Shown: in pieces, positions 41,513-50,286 of the stretch | Position numbering within the stretch: position 1 is the stretch's first letter | Layout: each line of letters starts with the position of its first letter | Made by a program: the position numbers and the translations under genes | The notes under the pieces: model-generated | The model's input: the letters and a program-made list of their open reading frames with translations, nothing else | What the model was told of the DNA's origin: nothing | Database searches by the model: none | Origin: an uncultured Dehalococcoidia bacterium | Lineage (GTDB): Bacteria; Chloroflexota; Dehalococcoidia; Lucifugimonadales; UBA3495 | DNA length: 64,000 nt | Direction: 5' to 3' | NCBI GenBank assembly: GCA_958295765.1 | Contig: CATQHB010000002.1 | Coordinates: forward strand, 1,438,091-1,502,090

Positions 41513-43708
41513 ATGGCTACCTGGACTGACGATCAACTGGCGTCTATCGACAAGATGCTCAACCCTGGTTCCATCGCCGTCGTTGGCGCAACGCCCCGGA
41601 TGCAGTACGGCGGGCGATTCCTCAACGCCGCCCTGAAAGCTAAAGACCGGGTAAGAGTCTATCCGGTGAACCCCCGCTACGACGAAATAATGGGCGTCAA
41701 GTCCTACCCCAGCGTTACCGACCTGCCGGAAACCCCGGACTTGGTGGGCGTCGTGGTGCCTTATCACCAGGTATTGGACGTGCTGCAAGAGAGCCACGCC
41801 AAGGGAACCCGCGCCGCCATCGTCATCTCCGCCGGCTTTTCCGAGCGGGACGTGGACGACCGGCGGGACTTGCAGGGAGAAGTCGGCGCCTTCGCCCGGG
41901 AGTCGGGCCTCCGCATCTGCGGCCCCAACTGCCTGGGGTTAGCCAACGTACAGGCCGACATCTGGCCCACCGCATCATCCCGGGGTTCCGACGGCCTCAG
42001 CGGGCCGATCGGTCTTATCTGTCAGAGCGGCGCCTCCGCCTTTGGCCCCTTCCTGACCCGCGCCCTGGAGGAAGGCATCGGCCTGAGCCATATCATTTCC
42101 ACCGGCAACGAGGCCGACCTGGACTTTTGCGACTTTGCCCGCTACCTGCTGGACCAGGATTCGGTCAAGGTAATCGCCGGCTTCGTCGAGGGTTTCAAGA
42201 ACGCCCGCAAGCTGGTGGAAGTGGCCCAACTGGCCGCGGCACGGGGCAAGCCCATTGTCCTGATTAAGATTGGCCGCTCCCCCCTGGGTTCCCGGGCCGC
42301 CCGCTCTCACACCGCCGCCCTTACCGGCGTGGACGCCCTGTACGATGAAATGTTTGCCCAGTACGGCATTACCCGCGTTCAGGATTATGACGAACTGCTG
42401 GAAGTTTCCCAACTGCTGGCCCACACCGCCAAGCCGGCCCAGCGGGGCGTTGCCGTAGTTTCCCACTCCGGCGGCATCAGTTCCCTCACTGCTGATATGT
42501 GCGGGCAGGCCGGGCTGGATTTGCCGCCGCTGACCGACGCCGCGCGGGACGGCATCAACGGGGTGCTCAAGGGATTCGGTTGGGCCGCCAATCCCTCCGA
42601 CGTTACCGGATTCGCCAACAGCGATTCCTTCCCGGACATTATGGATTATATGAGCAACCAGCCCGACATCGGCACCCTGGTGGTAGCCAGCGCCGGCGCC
42701 GACCCCCAGGCTGAGCAGGTGATTGCCCAGCGGGATAAGAGCGACCGGGGGCTGGCGTTCCTCTGGACGGGCACCCGCTCGGCCACCGCCGGGCTTGCCA
42801 AGCTCAAGGAAGCTCAGATACCGGTCTTTTACGTTCCCGATAAGCTGGCCCTGGGGGTGCGTACCCTGCTGGACTACCACCAATGGCGGGATAAGCGGCT
42901 GGCCGAGGGCTTTGGCAACGCGCCGGCGATGACCCCGGAACAGCAGCAAGCCCTGGCCGCGTTGACCGGTCTGGGACGGACCACCTTCTCCGAACACGAA
43001 AGCAAGGAACTGATTGCCGCCTGGGGGATACCGATAACCGGGGAGGCAACGGCCACCACCGCCGCCGAGGCGGTAGCGGCGGCCGACGGCATTGGCTACC
43101 CGGTGGCCCTGAAGGTGGACTCCCCGGACATCCTGCACAAGACCGAGGCCGGCGTAATCCGGCTGAACCTCACCGACGCCGCCCAGGTCAGCGCCGCCTA
43201 CGCCGATGTTATGTCAAACGCAGCCCGCGCCACCGCCGACGGCGCCGACTCCGCTCATGGTGAGCCTTCCGCAGATTCCGCTCATGGTGAGCTTGTCGAA
43301 CCAGGCAGGGCCGAAATCAACGGTGTCCTGGTTCAGGAAATGGTATCCGGCGGCGTTGAGGTCATCGTCGGCGTTTCCTACGACGCCCAACTGGGGCCGG
43401 TGCTGCTCTTTGGCACCGGCGGGGTGATGGTGGAAGTATATAACGACGTAGCCCTGCGCCTCTGCCCCATAACCCGCCCGGAAGCCGTTGAAATGATAAA
43501 TCAGGTAAAGGGTTCCCGGCTGTTAAAAGGATTCCGCGGCGCTCCGGCGGCGGACGTGGACGCCCTGGCCGACGCCCTGGTGCAGATTTCCCACCTGGCC
43601 GTGAACCTGGAAGGCACCCTGTCCGAACTGGACATCAACCCCCTGATGGTACTGCCAGAGGGCCAGGGGATAAGGGCGGCGGACGCTTTGGCGGTGTTTC
43701 AGGGGTAA
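41513..43708 (+). CDS. ADP-forming acyl-CoA (acetyl-CoA) synthetase, fused alpha-beta
   Basis: 731 residues. The enzyme interconverts acyl-CoA, ADP and phosphate with acid, CoA and ATP. The CoA-binding domain (NPGSIAVVGATPRMQYGGR, 18-36), ligase domains (ICGPNCLGLAN; RAARSHTAALTGV with the phosphorylated histidine near 263), and a C-terminal ATP-grasp domain (ESKELIAAWGIP near 505, then VALKVDSPDILHKTEAGVI and the LSELDINPL metal motif) are in the fused order. Residues about 579-597 (DSAHGEPSADSAHGELVEP) are encoded by two family A repeat arms inserted in frame in an ATP-grasp loop before GVLVQEM. AGCGAGG precedes the ATG. Confidence 0.92.
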   Translation: MATWTDDQLASIDKMLNPGSIAVVGATPRMQYGGRFLNAALKAKDRVRVYPVNPRYDEIMGVKSYPSVTDLPETPDLVGVVVPYHQVLDVLQESHAKGTRAAIVISAGFSERDVDDRRDLQGEVGAFARESGLRICGPNCLGLANVQADIWPTASSRGSDGLSGPIGLICQSGASAFGPFLTRALEEGIGLSHIISTGNEADLDFCDFARYLLDQDSVKVIAGFVEGFKNARKLVEVAQLAAARGKPIVLIKIGRSPLGSRAARSHTAALTGVDALYDEMFAQYGITRVQDYDELLEVSQLLAHTAKPAQRGVAVVSHSGGISSLTADMCGQAGLDLPPLTDAARDGINGVLKGFGWAANPSDVTGFANSDSFPDIMDYMSNQPDIGTLVVASAGADPQAEQVIAQRDKSDRGLAFLWTGTRSATAGLAKLKEAQIPVFYVPDKLALGVRTLLDYHQWRDKRLAEGFGNAPAMTPEQQQALAALTGLGRTTFSEHESKELIAAWGIPITGEATATTAAEAVAAADGIGYPVALKVDSPDILHKTEAGVIRLNLTDAAQVSAAYADVMSNAARATADGADSAHGEPSADSAHGELVEPGRAEINGVLVQEMVSGGVEVIVGVSYDAQLGPVLLFGTGGVMVEVYNDVALRLCPITRPEAVEMINQVKGSRLLKGFRGAPAADVDALADALVQISHLAVNLEGTLSELDINPLMVLPEGQGIRAADALAVFQG
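43250..43303 (+). repeat. Family A arms inside a coding sequence
   Basis: Two left arms in direct order (TCCGCTCATGGTGAGCCTTC and TTCCGCTCATGGTGAGCTTG) within the acyl-CoA synthetase gene. Both keep the reading frame, adding about 19 residues. No right arm is present. Confidence 0.9.
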
Positions 43709-43790
43709 AACGATGCTTGCAGGGGAATACTGGCGGTTAGCCCATACCCATCAAGTTAAGGGGACACAGATAGAAGCAAGCTACCTGACT

Positions 43791-44018
43791 CGCTCATGGT
43801 GAGCTTGTCGAACCACCTATCCCATCCTTCGACAAGCTCAGGATGAGCGATTCAATGCTACCCAACCCGCTCATGGTGAGCTTGTCGAACTACTTATCCC
43901 GTCCTTCGACAAGCTCAGGATGAGCGGTTCAAAGCTGCCCAACCCGCTCATGGTGAGCTTGTCGAACCACTTACCCCTATCCGACGGTTCATCCTTTGAC
44001 TGGCTCATGATGAGCGGA
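43791..44018. repeat. Three family A hairpins in tandem
   Basis: Hairpins at 43791-43849, 43867-43927 and 43944-44018, period about 76, separated by TTCAATGCTACCCAACC-like spacers. The third has a decayed right arm (CTTTGACTGGCTCATGATGA). They fill most of the gap before the STAND ATPase gene. Confidence 0.88.
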
Positions 44019-44060
44019 AAAGAACGCAACTCAACTTTGCCCACGCCCTGTAATCCAAGC

Positions 44061-44089
44061 CTGCCAACCCCGCCGGGATATAGTATAAT
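44061..44089 (+). promoter_or_regulatory. Putative promoter for the CHAT/STAND gene
   Basis: CTGCCA, a 17-base spacer, then a perfect TATAAT. Transcription would start near 44096, which makes the GTG at 44107 an unlikely start and favours 44149 or 44155. Confidence 0.6.
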
Positions 44090-44148
44090 GCGGGCGGTCG
44101 GCTTATGTGAAGCAGCCGCGTCCTCAAGCATTGCCGGGCCGACGGGAG

Positions 44149-47100
44149 ATGTTGGTGGTTAAATTACTGGAGATACATGACTTGCCCGATAGCGGGCAGT
44201 TGCAACTATTCCTTCGGGGCGACGGCGCACCGCAAGAGGCGCCCCCGGTAGAGTTCCGCGACCTGCTGGATGACTCGGACCGGGCGGAAATCGCCTGGTA
44301 CTTCCAGGAATATCTGGATAATCCCTTTGGCCCGGCCAAGGCCCGGGCCGAGGCGGTGGAAACGGGGCTGCGCAACCTGGGCCGGCTCCTCTTTGAGACG
44401 GTGTTCGGCGGCAGCGACCCGGCCCGCGAACTGTTCAGAACCGCATCCACCGAGGGCTTGGACGGCTACCAACTGGCGGTGATTTCACCCCGCGCCGATT
44501 TCCTGGCCCTTCCCTGGGAATTGCTGAACCAACCCGATTCCGGCTACCTGGCCTCCTCCCTGGCCTCCCTGGTGCGCCGCATTGACGGCGCGGAATTACC
44601 CGCCTATGCCGGAACTTTAGCCACCGACCAACTCAACGTCCTGCTGGTGTCGCCGTTACCGGAAATCGGGGCAATGCCGGCCTACGCCGGCCTGGGCGCG
44701 GAAACGGTGCAGGCGCTGGAATCCCTGGACGTTCAAGTAGAGCTTGACTGCCTACGCCCCCCAACCTTTGCCGCGCTGAACCGGGAACTGGCCGGCAAAC
44801 CCGGCCATTACCACGTAGTCCAGTTCGACGGCCTGTTCCTGGCAGAGGATACCGGCGACCTTCTTTTTGAGGGAGTCGATTCCGGCCCGGCGCCAATTTC
44901 GGCCCGGCAGGTAGCCGACGTTCTCACCGCTGCCCAAGTGCCGGTAGCCCTGCTGACCGCCGGCGACCGGGGCCGGCGCCCACCGGAACAAGGGAACGCC
45001 TGGGCTGCCCTGGGCCGCCAAATGTGCCAGGCAGGAACGCCTTTCACCGTCTTGCTGCCCCACTACCGGCACGGCTCGGCGGTCGGCGAGGGATTCCTGC
45101 GCCGGTTTTACCTGGCACTGGCCCAGGGACAGGATGTTGCGGCATCCTTAGCCCAAGCGCGGGCCGGGTTGATGGACGAACCCCGCCGCGCCACCTTGAC
45201 CGGCCCCCAGGTTTTCTGGGACTGGACGACGCCCCTGGTTTACCAGGCCCGGCAGTATAGCCCGCCGGTTATCGAGGCGGAACGGCCCAATCCCCTGGCC
45301 GCTCCGGTAATCCAGCCCCCGGCGGATGCCGGGGTCGAGAGTCAAATCCCCGCCGCCGGCCAGTATGGTCTGGTGGGGCGCCAGGTTGAATTGGGCCGGA
45401 TTGAACACCTCTTTAACTCCGGTTCCCTGGCGCTGCTCAGCGGCAACACCGGCGTGGGCAAGACGGAACTGGCCCTGGGTCTGGCCCGCCATTTCCAGAA
45501 AACCGGCCAACGGCAGCGGCCGGGCGGCGTCTTTTACACTGCCTTTGAGCTGGCCCACCCCGCCGGACTGGAGCGGGTAGTCCACGAAATCGGCACCGCC
45601 GTTGCCGGTTTGAGCTTTGCCGATCTGGACGCGGAGCGACAGCGGGGCTGGGTGTTAGAGTACCTGAAGGAACAACCGTCCCTGCTTATCTGGGACGGCG
45701 TGGAGAACATCGCCGGCTTTCCCGAAGGCGCTCCCGGTCTGCTCCGGGAATCGGAACAAGCCGACCTGGACGCTTTCCTGGCTGAGGCCACCGGCCCCGG
45801 AGCAAGTTGGGCGCTTTTAGTTAGCCGCAATCCCTCGGAAAGCTGGATAACCGCCCCGGCTGCCCACTACGAATTGAACGGCTTGAATCCGTATGACCGC
45901 CGAGACCTGGCCGGGGCCATCCTGGAAAAGGCGGGCGTGGAACCCGGCCGCCTTGGCCCCGACACTCTGGAACTGCTGGACGCTATTCAGGGCCATCCCC
46001 TGGCCTGCCAGGTGGCCTTGCCCCTGTTGAAAGAGACGCCGGCCTCGGTACTTCTGGCAGAACTGGCGCGGCGGCTGGCCGAGTTTCCCGAAACGGCGCA
46101 GGAAGCCGGGCGCGACAACTTCCTGACCGCCCTGCTGGAATACTCCTGGAGCCGGATGTCCCACCGCAGCCGAACCCACTTGCCCCTGCTGGCCCTGTTC
46201 CAGCGGCGGGTGATGATGGACATTCTGACCCATATAACCCAGGAGCAGCCCTACCGGACGGCAATGAATGAAGAATTGGGCTGGGGGGCCTGCCGCACCC
46301 TGCTGCGCTCGGCTTTGGCCGCCGGCTTTCTGGAGCCGATTTCCCCCAGCGTGTACCAGATACATCCGGCCCTGCCCCGCTTTTACGGCGCCAAGCTGGG
46401 CCAGCAGGTTCCCGCCGCCGCCATCAGCCGGCTGGAGTCGGAGTTTGTGCGGGTCTATGCCGACACCGCCGACTACTTTATGGAGTCCCTGTACGAAAAT
46501 CAGGACGCCGGCGCCACCGCGGTGCTGGCCGAAGAGGGCAACCTGAACCAGGCCCTGGGCCTCGCCCTAGAAGCCGGGCAATGGGACAACGCCCAACTTC
46601 TGGTACAACCCCTGGCCCAGGTGTACCGGATGCAGAAGCGGATACCGGAACTGCGCCGGCTGCGCGGGCAATTGCTGGAAGCCCTGGGGGAGTCCGCCGA
46701 AAGCGCGCAAGCCGCCGGCGCCGTTGACCTCTGGCTGTACCTGCTGGGCACCGACGTCAGCGAGTCGGTGGACTTGGGCGACCTCCAACGGGCCGAAGAC
46801 CTTAACCGGCAACTGGCCGACTACCTCAGCGAACAGCCGGAAGCGGAAACCGATCCAAGAGCCGCCTCGGTATATCACCAGTTCGGCGCCATCGCCCTGC
46901 GCCGCCGCCAGCTGGACCAGGCCGCCGGCTGGTTCCAGCGTTCCCTCGACATCATTGAAAGCGGCGAAGACCGGGCCGCCGTCGCCGACGACTACTTTGC
47001 CCTGGGGCAAGTGCGCCAATACCAGCGCCTCTACACCGAGGCCAAAGAGTGGTACGGCAAGGCGCTGGATATTCACCAGCGGCTGCCCGACGAAGAGGAA

Positions 47101-47835
47101 ATGGTCAAGGACTACCGGGCTTTGGGGCTGGTTACCCAACTGAAATTCGAGCACAAGGAAGCGGAAAGCTGGTATCACCGGGCGCGGGATTTAGTGGAAG
47201 AGCACCGGGACGAGGAAACCGCCGTCCTGGTCTTTCACGACCTGGGCACCGTCTGCCACGCTCAATACCAGTTCGACGAAGCCAAAAGCTGGTATCAGCA
47301 GGCCCTCAGCCTGAGCGACCGGCAGGGCAACATCGCCCAGGTAGCTACCGAACTGCACTATCTGGGGCTGTTGGAGCAAGACCGGGGCATCGTTTACGAG
47401 GAAGCGGAAGAGTGGTACTTGGCCGCCCTGGAGCGGAAAGAGGAATTGGGCGACCGCCGGGGCGCCGGCGATGAGTGCCGCCAGTTGGGGGTGCTGTTTC
47501 ACGAGCAGAAACAGTACGATAAGGCGGCGAACTGGTATCACCAGGCCCGGGAAATCTTTGAGGAATTGGGCGACGTGCAGCGGGCGGCCCGTACCTACGG
47601 CCAATTGGGAATGGTCGCCGAGGAGCAGGAAAACCTCACCGGCGCCCTGGAATGGGTGGCGCGCACTTGGCAACTGGTAACCGATTACGAACTGCCGGTG
47701 CTGGTTCAGGTTAAGGCCCATCTGGCCCGGCTGCGGGACAAGTACGGCGCCGAAAACTTTAACCGCTGGTGGCAGGACTTTACCGGCGACGAACCGCCCA
47801 CCGACCTGGACGTGGACGCCAGCAGCATCCTGTAG
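44149..47835 (+). CDS. STAND-type ATPase with degenerate CHAT-like domain and TPRs
   Basis: 1228 residues from the ATG at 44149 (a GTG at 44107 and one at 44155 are alternatives; GACGGGAG lies beside 44149). Residues about 40-370 follow a CHAT caspase-like pattern: PRADFLALPWELL, the strand YHVVQFDGLF (about 221-230) and VPVALLTAGDRG (about 266-275), then GTPFTVLLPHYRHGS and FYLALAQGQDVAASLAQARAGL. The usual catalytic histidine (G-H) is G-L and the catalytic cysteine (NAC) is T-A-G, so proteolysis looks lost. An ATPase follows: GNTGVGKT at about 431-438 and Walker B LLIWDG near 511. A winged-helix-like region precedes seven C-terminal TPRs of about 40 residues (about 905-1165). This is the layout of NB-ARC/STAND signalling switches, cytoplasmic, sensing through TPRs. 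Partner unknown. Confidence 0.85.
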   Translation: MLVVKLLEIHDLPDSGQLQLFLRGDGAPQEAPPVEFRDLLDDSDRAEIAWYFQEYLDNPFGPAKARAEAVETGLRNLGRLLFETVFGGSDPARELFRTASTEGLDGYQLAVISPRADFLALPWELLNQPDSGYLASSLASLVRRIDGAELPAYAGTLATDQLNVLLVSPLPEIGAMPAYAGLGAETVQALESLDVQVELDCLRPPTFAALNRELAGKPGHYHVVQFDGLFLAEDTGDLLFEGVDSGPAPISARQVADVLTAAQVPVALLTAGDRGRRPPEQGNAWAALGRQMCQAGTPFTVLLPHYRHGSAVGEGFLRRFYLALAQGQDVAASLAQARAGLMDEPRRATLTGPQVFWDWTTPLVYQARQYSPPVIEAERPNPLAAPVIQPPADAGVESQIPAAGQYGLVGRQVELGRIEHLFNSGSLALLSGNTGVGKTELALGLARHFQKTGQRQRPGGVFYTAFELAHPAGLERVVHEIGTAVAGLSFADLDAERQRGWVLEYLKEQPSLLIWDGVENIAGFPEGAPGLLRESEQADLDAFLAEATGPGASWALLVSRNPSESWITAPAAHYELNGLNPYDRRDLAGAILEKAGVEPGRLGPDTLELLDAIQGHPLACQVALPLLKETPASVLLAELARRLAEFPETAQEAGRDNFLTALLEYSWSRMSHRSRTHLPLLALFQRRVMMDILTHITQEQPYRTAMNEELGWGACRTLLRSALAAGFLEPISPSVYQIHPALPRFYGAKLGQQVPAAAISRLESEFVRVYADTADYFMESLYENQDAGATAVLAEEGNLNQALGLALEAGQWDNAQLLVQPLAQVYRMQKRIPELRRLRGQLLEALGESAESAQAAGAVDLWLYLLGTDVSESVDLGDLQRAEDLNRQLADYLSEQPEAETDPRAASVYHQFGAIALRRRQLDQAAGWFQRSLDIIESGEDRAAVADDYFALGQVRQYQRLYTEAKEWYGKALDIHQRLPDEEEMVKDYRALGLVTQLKFEHKEAESWYHRARDLVEEHRDEETAVLVFHDLGTVCHAQYQFDEAKSWYQQALSLSDRQGNIAQVATELHYLGLLEQDRGIVYEEAEEWYLAALERKEELGDRRGAGDECRQLGVLFHEQKQYDKAANWYHQAREIFEELGDVQRAARTYGQLGMVAEEQENLTGALEWVARTWQLVTDYELPVLVQVKAHLARLRDKYGAENFNRWWQDFTGDEPPTDLDVDASSIL

Positions 47836-47849
47836 CCTGATTGTTCGGT

Positions 47850-48066
47850 TAATTGTCGTTCTGACGGGGCCGATAGCCGATAATTGTCATTCTGACGGAA
47901 CGTATATTTTCATTCTAACGGATCCGATAATTGTCATTCTGACGGGGCAGATAATTGTCATTCTGACGGGGCGGAGCGCAGGAAGAATCTAAAATCCCCG
48001 CCGGAACCGGCGTTGACTTACCCAACGGATTTTAGACCCTTCACTCCGTTCAGGGCGACAATTACT
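47850..48066. repeat. Family D repeat with tandem arm starts
   Basis: Five direct copies of an element like AATTGTCATTCTGACGGGGC at about 47850, 47881, 47905, 47927 and 47952, the middle one decayed. The last leads into a full hairpin: GCGGAGCGCAGGAAGAATCT opposite AGACCCTTCACTCCGTTCAG and ending GGCGACAATTA. The 340-base gap between the STAND gene and the next contains little else. Confidence 0.82.
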
Positions 48067-48175
48067 TCCGGGCAACAATTAAATGACCCCGATAGCTATG
48101 TGAGGGAGAGGTTACCGACCCTCCCCAATCAACCTACCAAACTCGTCTAATTCCGCAGGCAAGAGGAGGTAAGAA

Positions 48176-50188
48176 ATGGCAGTTGGCAGACTGGAGATAA
48201 CTTCCCGGCAACCCTTCGCCAACGGTGAGTCCTTTGGCGACGTTGGCCCTTATGAGCAGTTGGACGGCGCCGCTTACTTTGTCGTTGACCCGGTGAATCC
48301 CGCCAATGAGACCGTAACCGACCTCAAGCTGGCCCCGCGCAGCAACACCGGCGAGGTGCATTTCTATTCCGACTTCCGCATCCTGCAACCGGTTGACCCA
48401 GCCAAGGGCAATGGCCGGCTGTTCTTTGACATTCTGAACCGGGGCCGCGGCCCCTGCCTGCGCAACTTCAACAACGCCCCCGACCTGGCCCCGGACGTTC
48501 CCCTGGAAGCCGGCAACGGTTTCCTGATGCGTCAGGGTTACACCGTTGCCTGGTGCGGTTGGCAGCATGACGCCCCGGACGTTCCCGGCGTGCTGCGCCT
48601 TTATCCCCCGGAGGCCCGGAACCGCGACGGTTCCCGGATTACCGGAAAGTTGGTAGTTACCTTCGTCCCCAACGCGCCGATTCAGGAGCAGTTCCTTTCC
48701 GACCGTAACCACCGCCCCTACCCGGCCAACAACCTGGAGGACTGGGACTCGGTAATGACGGTGCAGGACAGCGAGGACGGGCCGGAGCAGGTAATCCCCC
48801 GGGAGCAGTGGGCCTTTGCCCGCGTCCAGGATGACCGGGTTGTTCCCGACGCCAACTACGTCTATATGGCATCCGGGTTCCAGCCGGGCAAAGTTTACCA
48901 GGTAATCTACTCCACCACCGGAGCGCCCATCGTCGGGGCCGGCCTGCTGGCTACCCGGGAATTGGCCGCTTTCCTGCGCTACGGCAGCGCCGACGCCGGT
49001 AATCCCTGCGCCGGAACCTTGGAGCGGGCTTACAGTTTCGGTTCCTCTCAAAGCGGCCGGTTCCTCCGCGACCTGGTCTATTATGGCCTGAACTATGCTG
49101 AGGACGGCCGGCCGGTGTTTGACGGCCTGATTCCCCACGTGGCCGGGGCCAAGCACGGGGAGTTTAACCAGCGGTTTGCCCAGCCCTCCAGCCAGGCCAG
49201 CCGCAGCCCCAACAACCTGTTCCCCTTCAGCGACGGGGAACAGACCGACCCGGAAATCGGCCGCACCGACGGCGTCCTGTCCCGCGCCGCCGCTCAAGGG
49301 CCTCTGCCCAGGATTATGTACACCTACACCTCCTCCGAATACTGGGGCGGCGGCGGCGGAATGGTGCATATCGACATCGAAGGCGCCCAAGACCTGCCCG
49401 TCCCGGAGGAAGTCCGTATCTACCATTTTGGCGGCGCGCAGCATCCCCTGGGTACGCCCAACCTGCGGGACAGCGACCCGGCCAACGGCAGCCGGGGGCA
49501 GCAACCCTTTAACTGCCTGGATTATCGCCCCCTGCTCCGGGCCGCCCTGGTCAACCTGGATCGCTGGGTTACTGACGGACAAGCGGCGCCGCCCAGCGCC
49601 TACCCCCGGCTGGACAACGGCACGGCGGTAACGCCGGAGGCGGTAGCCGCCACCATCCAGACCATTCCGGGGGTGAACTTCCCTGAACCGCTGCGCCGAT
49701 TCTACCGGCTGGACTTCGGCCCGGAGCCGACCGTAGCCAGCAATGTCCCGGCAATCGTCGGCCAACCCTATCCCCTGCTGGTGCCGGCCGTCGATTCGGA
49801 CGGCAACGAAAGGGCCGGGATTCGTCTGCCGCTGACCACCGTACCCATCGCCACCCATACCGGCTGGAACCTGCGCCACGCCGAAATCGGCGGCGAGGGA
49901 CAAATCCTGTCCTCCGGCGGGGCCACCGGCGGCACCCTGGCCGGCTCCACCATTCCCTTTCCGCCCACCTGCGAGGAACGGGAAGCCTCCGGCGACCCCC
50001 GGCTCTCCATCGAAGAGCGCTACGGCTCCCGGGAGGACTATCTGGCCCAAATCCGTGGGGCGGCGGAAGAATTGGTACAGCAGGGGTATGTGCTGACCGA
50101 AGACGTAGAGTTGCTGGTGAGCCAGGCCGGCGACCACTATAATGAACTGGTCAGCCGGGTAAGGGAACCCCAAGCGGCGGACAACTAA
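48176..50188 (+). CDS. Alpha/beta hydrolase-domain protein (PF20091 type)
   Basis: 670 residues, the large alpha/beta hydrolase-domain family. It opens ITSRQPFANGESFGDVGPYEQLDG, shared by this family. The nucleophile motif is GSSQSGRFLRD near 290, followed by FDGLIPHVAGAKHGEFN. A histidine in YHFGGAQHPLG (about 425) is a plausible catalytic residue. No signal peptide is seen, whereas several relatives are secreted. AAGAGGAGG precedes the ATG. The MmgE/PrpD gene follows 98 bases downstream. Substrate unknown; ester or lactone hydrolysis is likely. Confidence 0.85.
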   Translation: MAVGRLEITSRQPFANGESFGDVGPYEQLDGAAYFVVDPVNPANETVTDLKLAPRSNTGEVHFYSDFRILQPVDPAKGNGRLFFDILNRGRGPCLRNFNNAPDLAPDVPLEAGNGFLMRQGYTVAWCGWQHDAPDVPGVLRLYPPEARNRDGSRITGKLVVTFVPNAPIQEQFLSDRNHRPYPANNLEDWDSVMTVQDSEDGPEQVIPREQWAFARVQDDRVVPDANYVYMASGFQPGKVYQVIYSTTGAPIVGAGLLATRELAAFLRYGSADAGNPCAGTLERAYSFGSSQSGRFLRDLVYYGLNYAEDGRPVFDGLIPHVAGAKHGEFNQRFAQPSSQASRSPNNLFPFSDGEQTDPEIGRTDGVLSRAAAQGPLPRIMYTYTSSEYWGGGGGMVHIDIEGAQDLPVPEEVRIYHFGGAQHPLGTPNLRDSDPANGSRGQQPFNCLDYRPLLRAALVNLDRWVTDGQAAPPSAYPRLDNGTAVTPEAVAATIQTIPGVNFPEPLRRFYRLDFGPEPTVASNVPAIVGQPYPLLVPAVDSDGNERAGIRLPLTTVPIATHTGWNLRHAEIGGEGQILSSGGATGGTLAGSTIPFPPTCEEREASGDPRLSIEERYGSREDYLAQIRGAAEELVQQGYVLTEDVELLVSQAGDHYNELVSRVREPQAADN

Positions 50189-50286
50189 CCGCGCCGGGTA
50201 ACCCGGATTCGCGCTTTCCCTTGCCCGGCCTATCCTCGGTAGCGGGCCGGTCAAGGGCAACAACCCGTGAAGTAGGAAAGTAGGAA

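Noticed and set aside
48134-50263. 709-residue minus-strand frame opposite the hydrolase-domain gene
   Set aside because: Antisense to a clear gene with family motifs and strong ribosome binding site; its sequence is the low-complexity Gly/Pro/Val pattern expected of GC-rich antisense frames.
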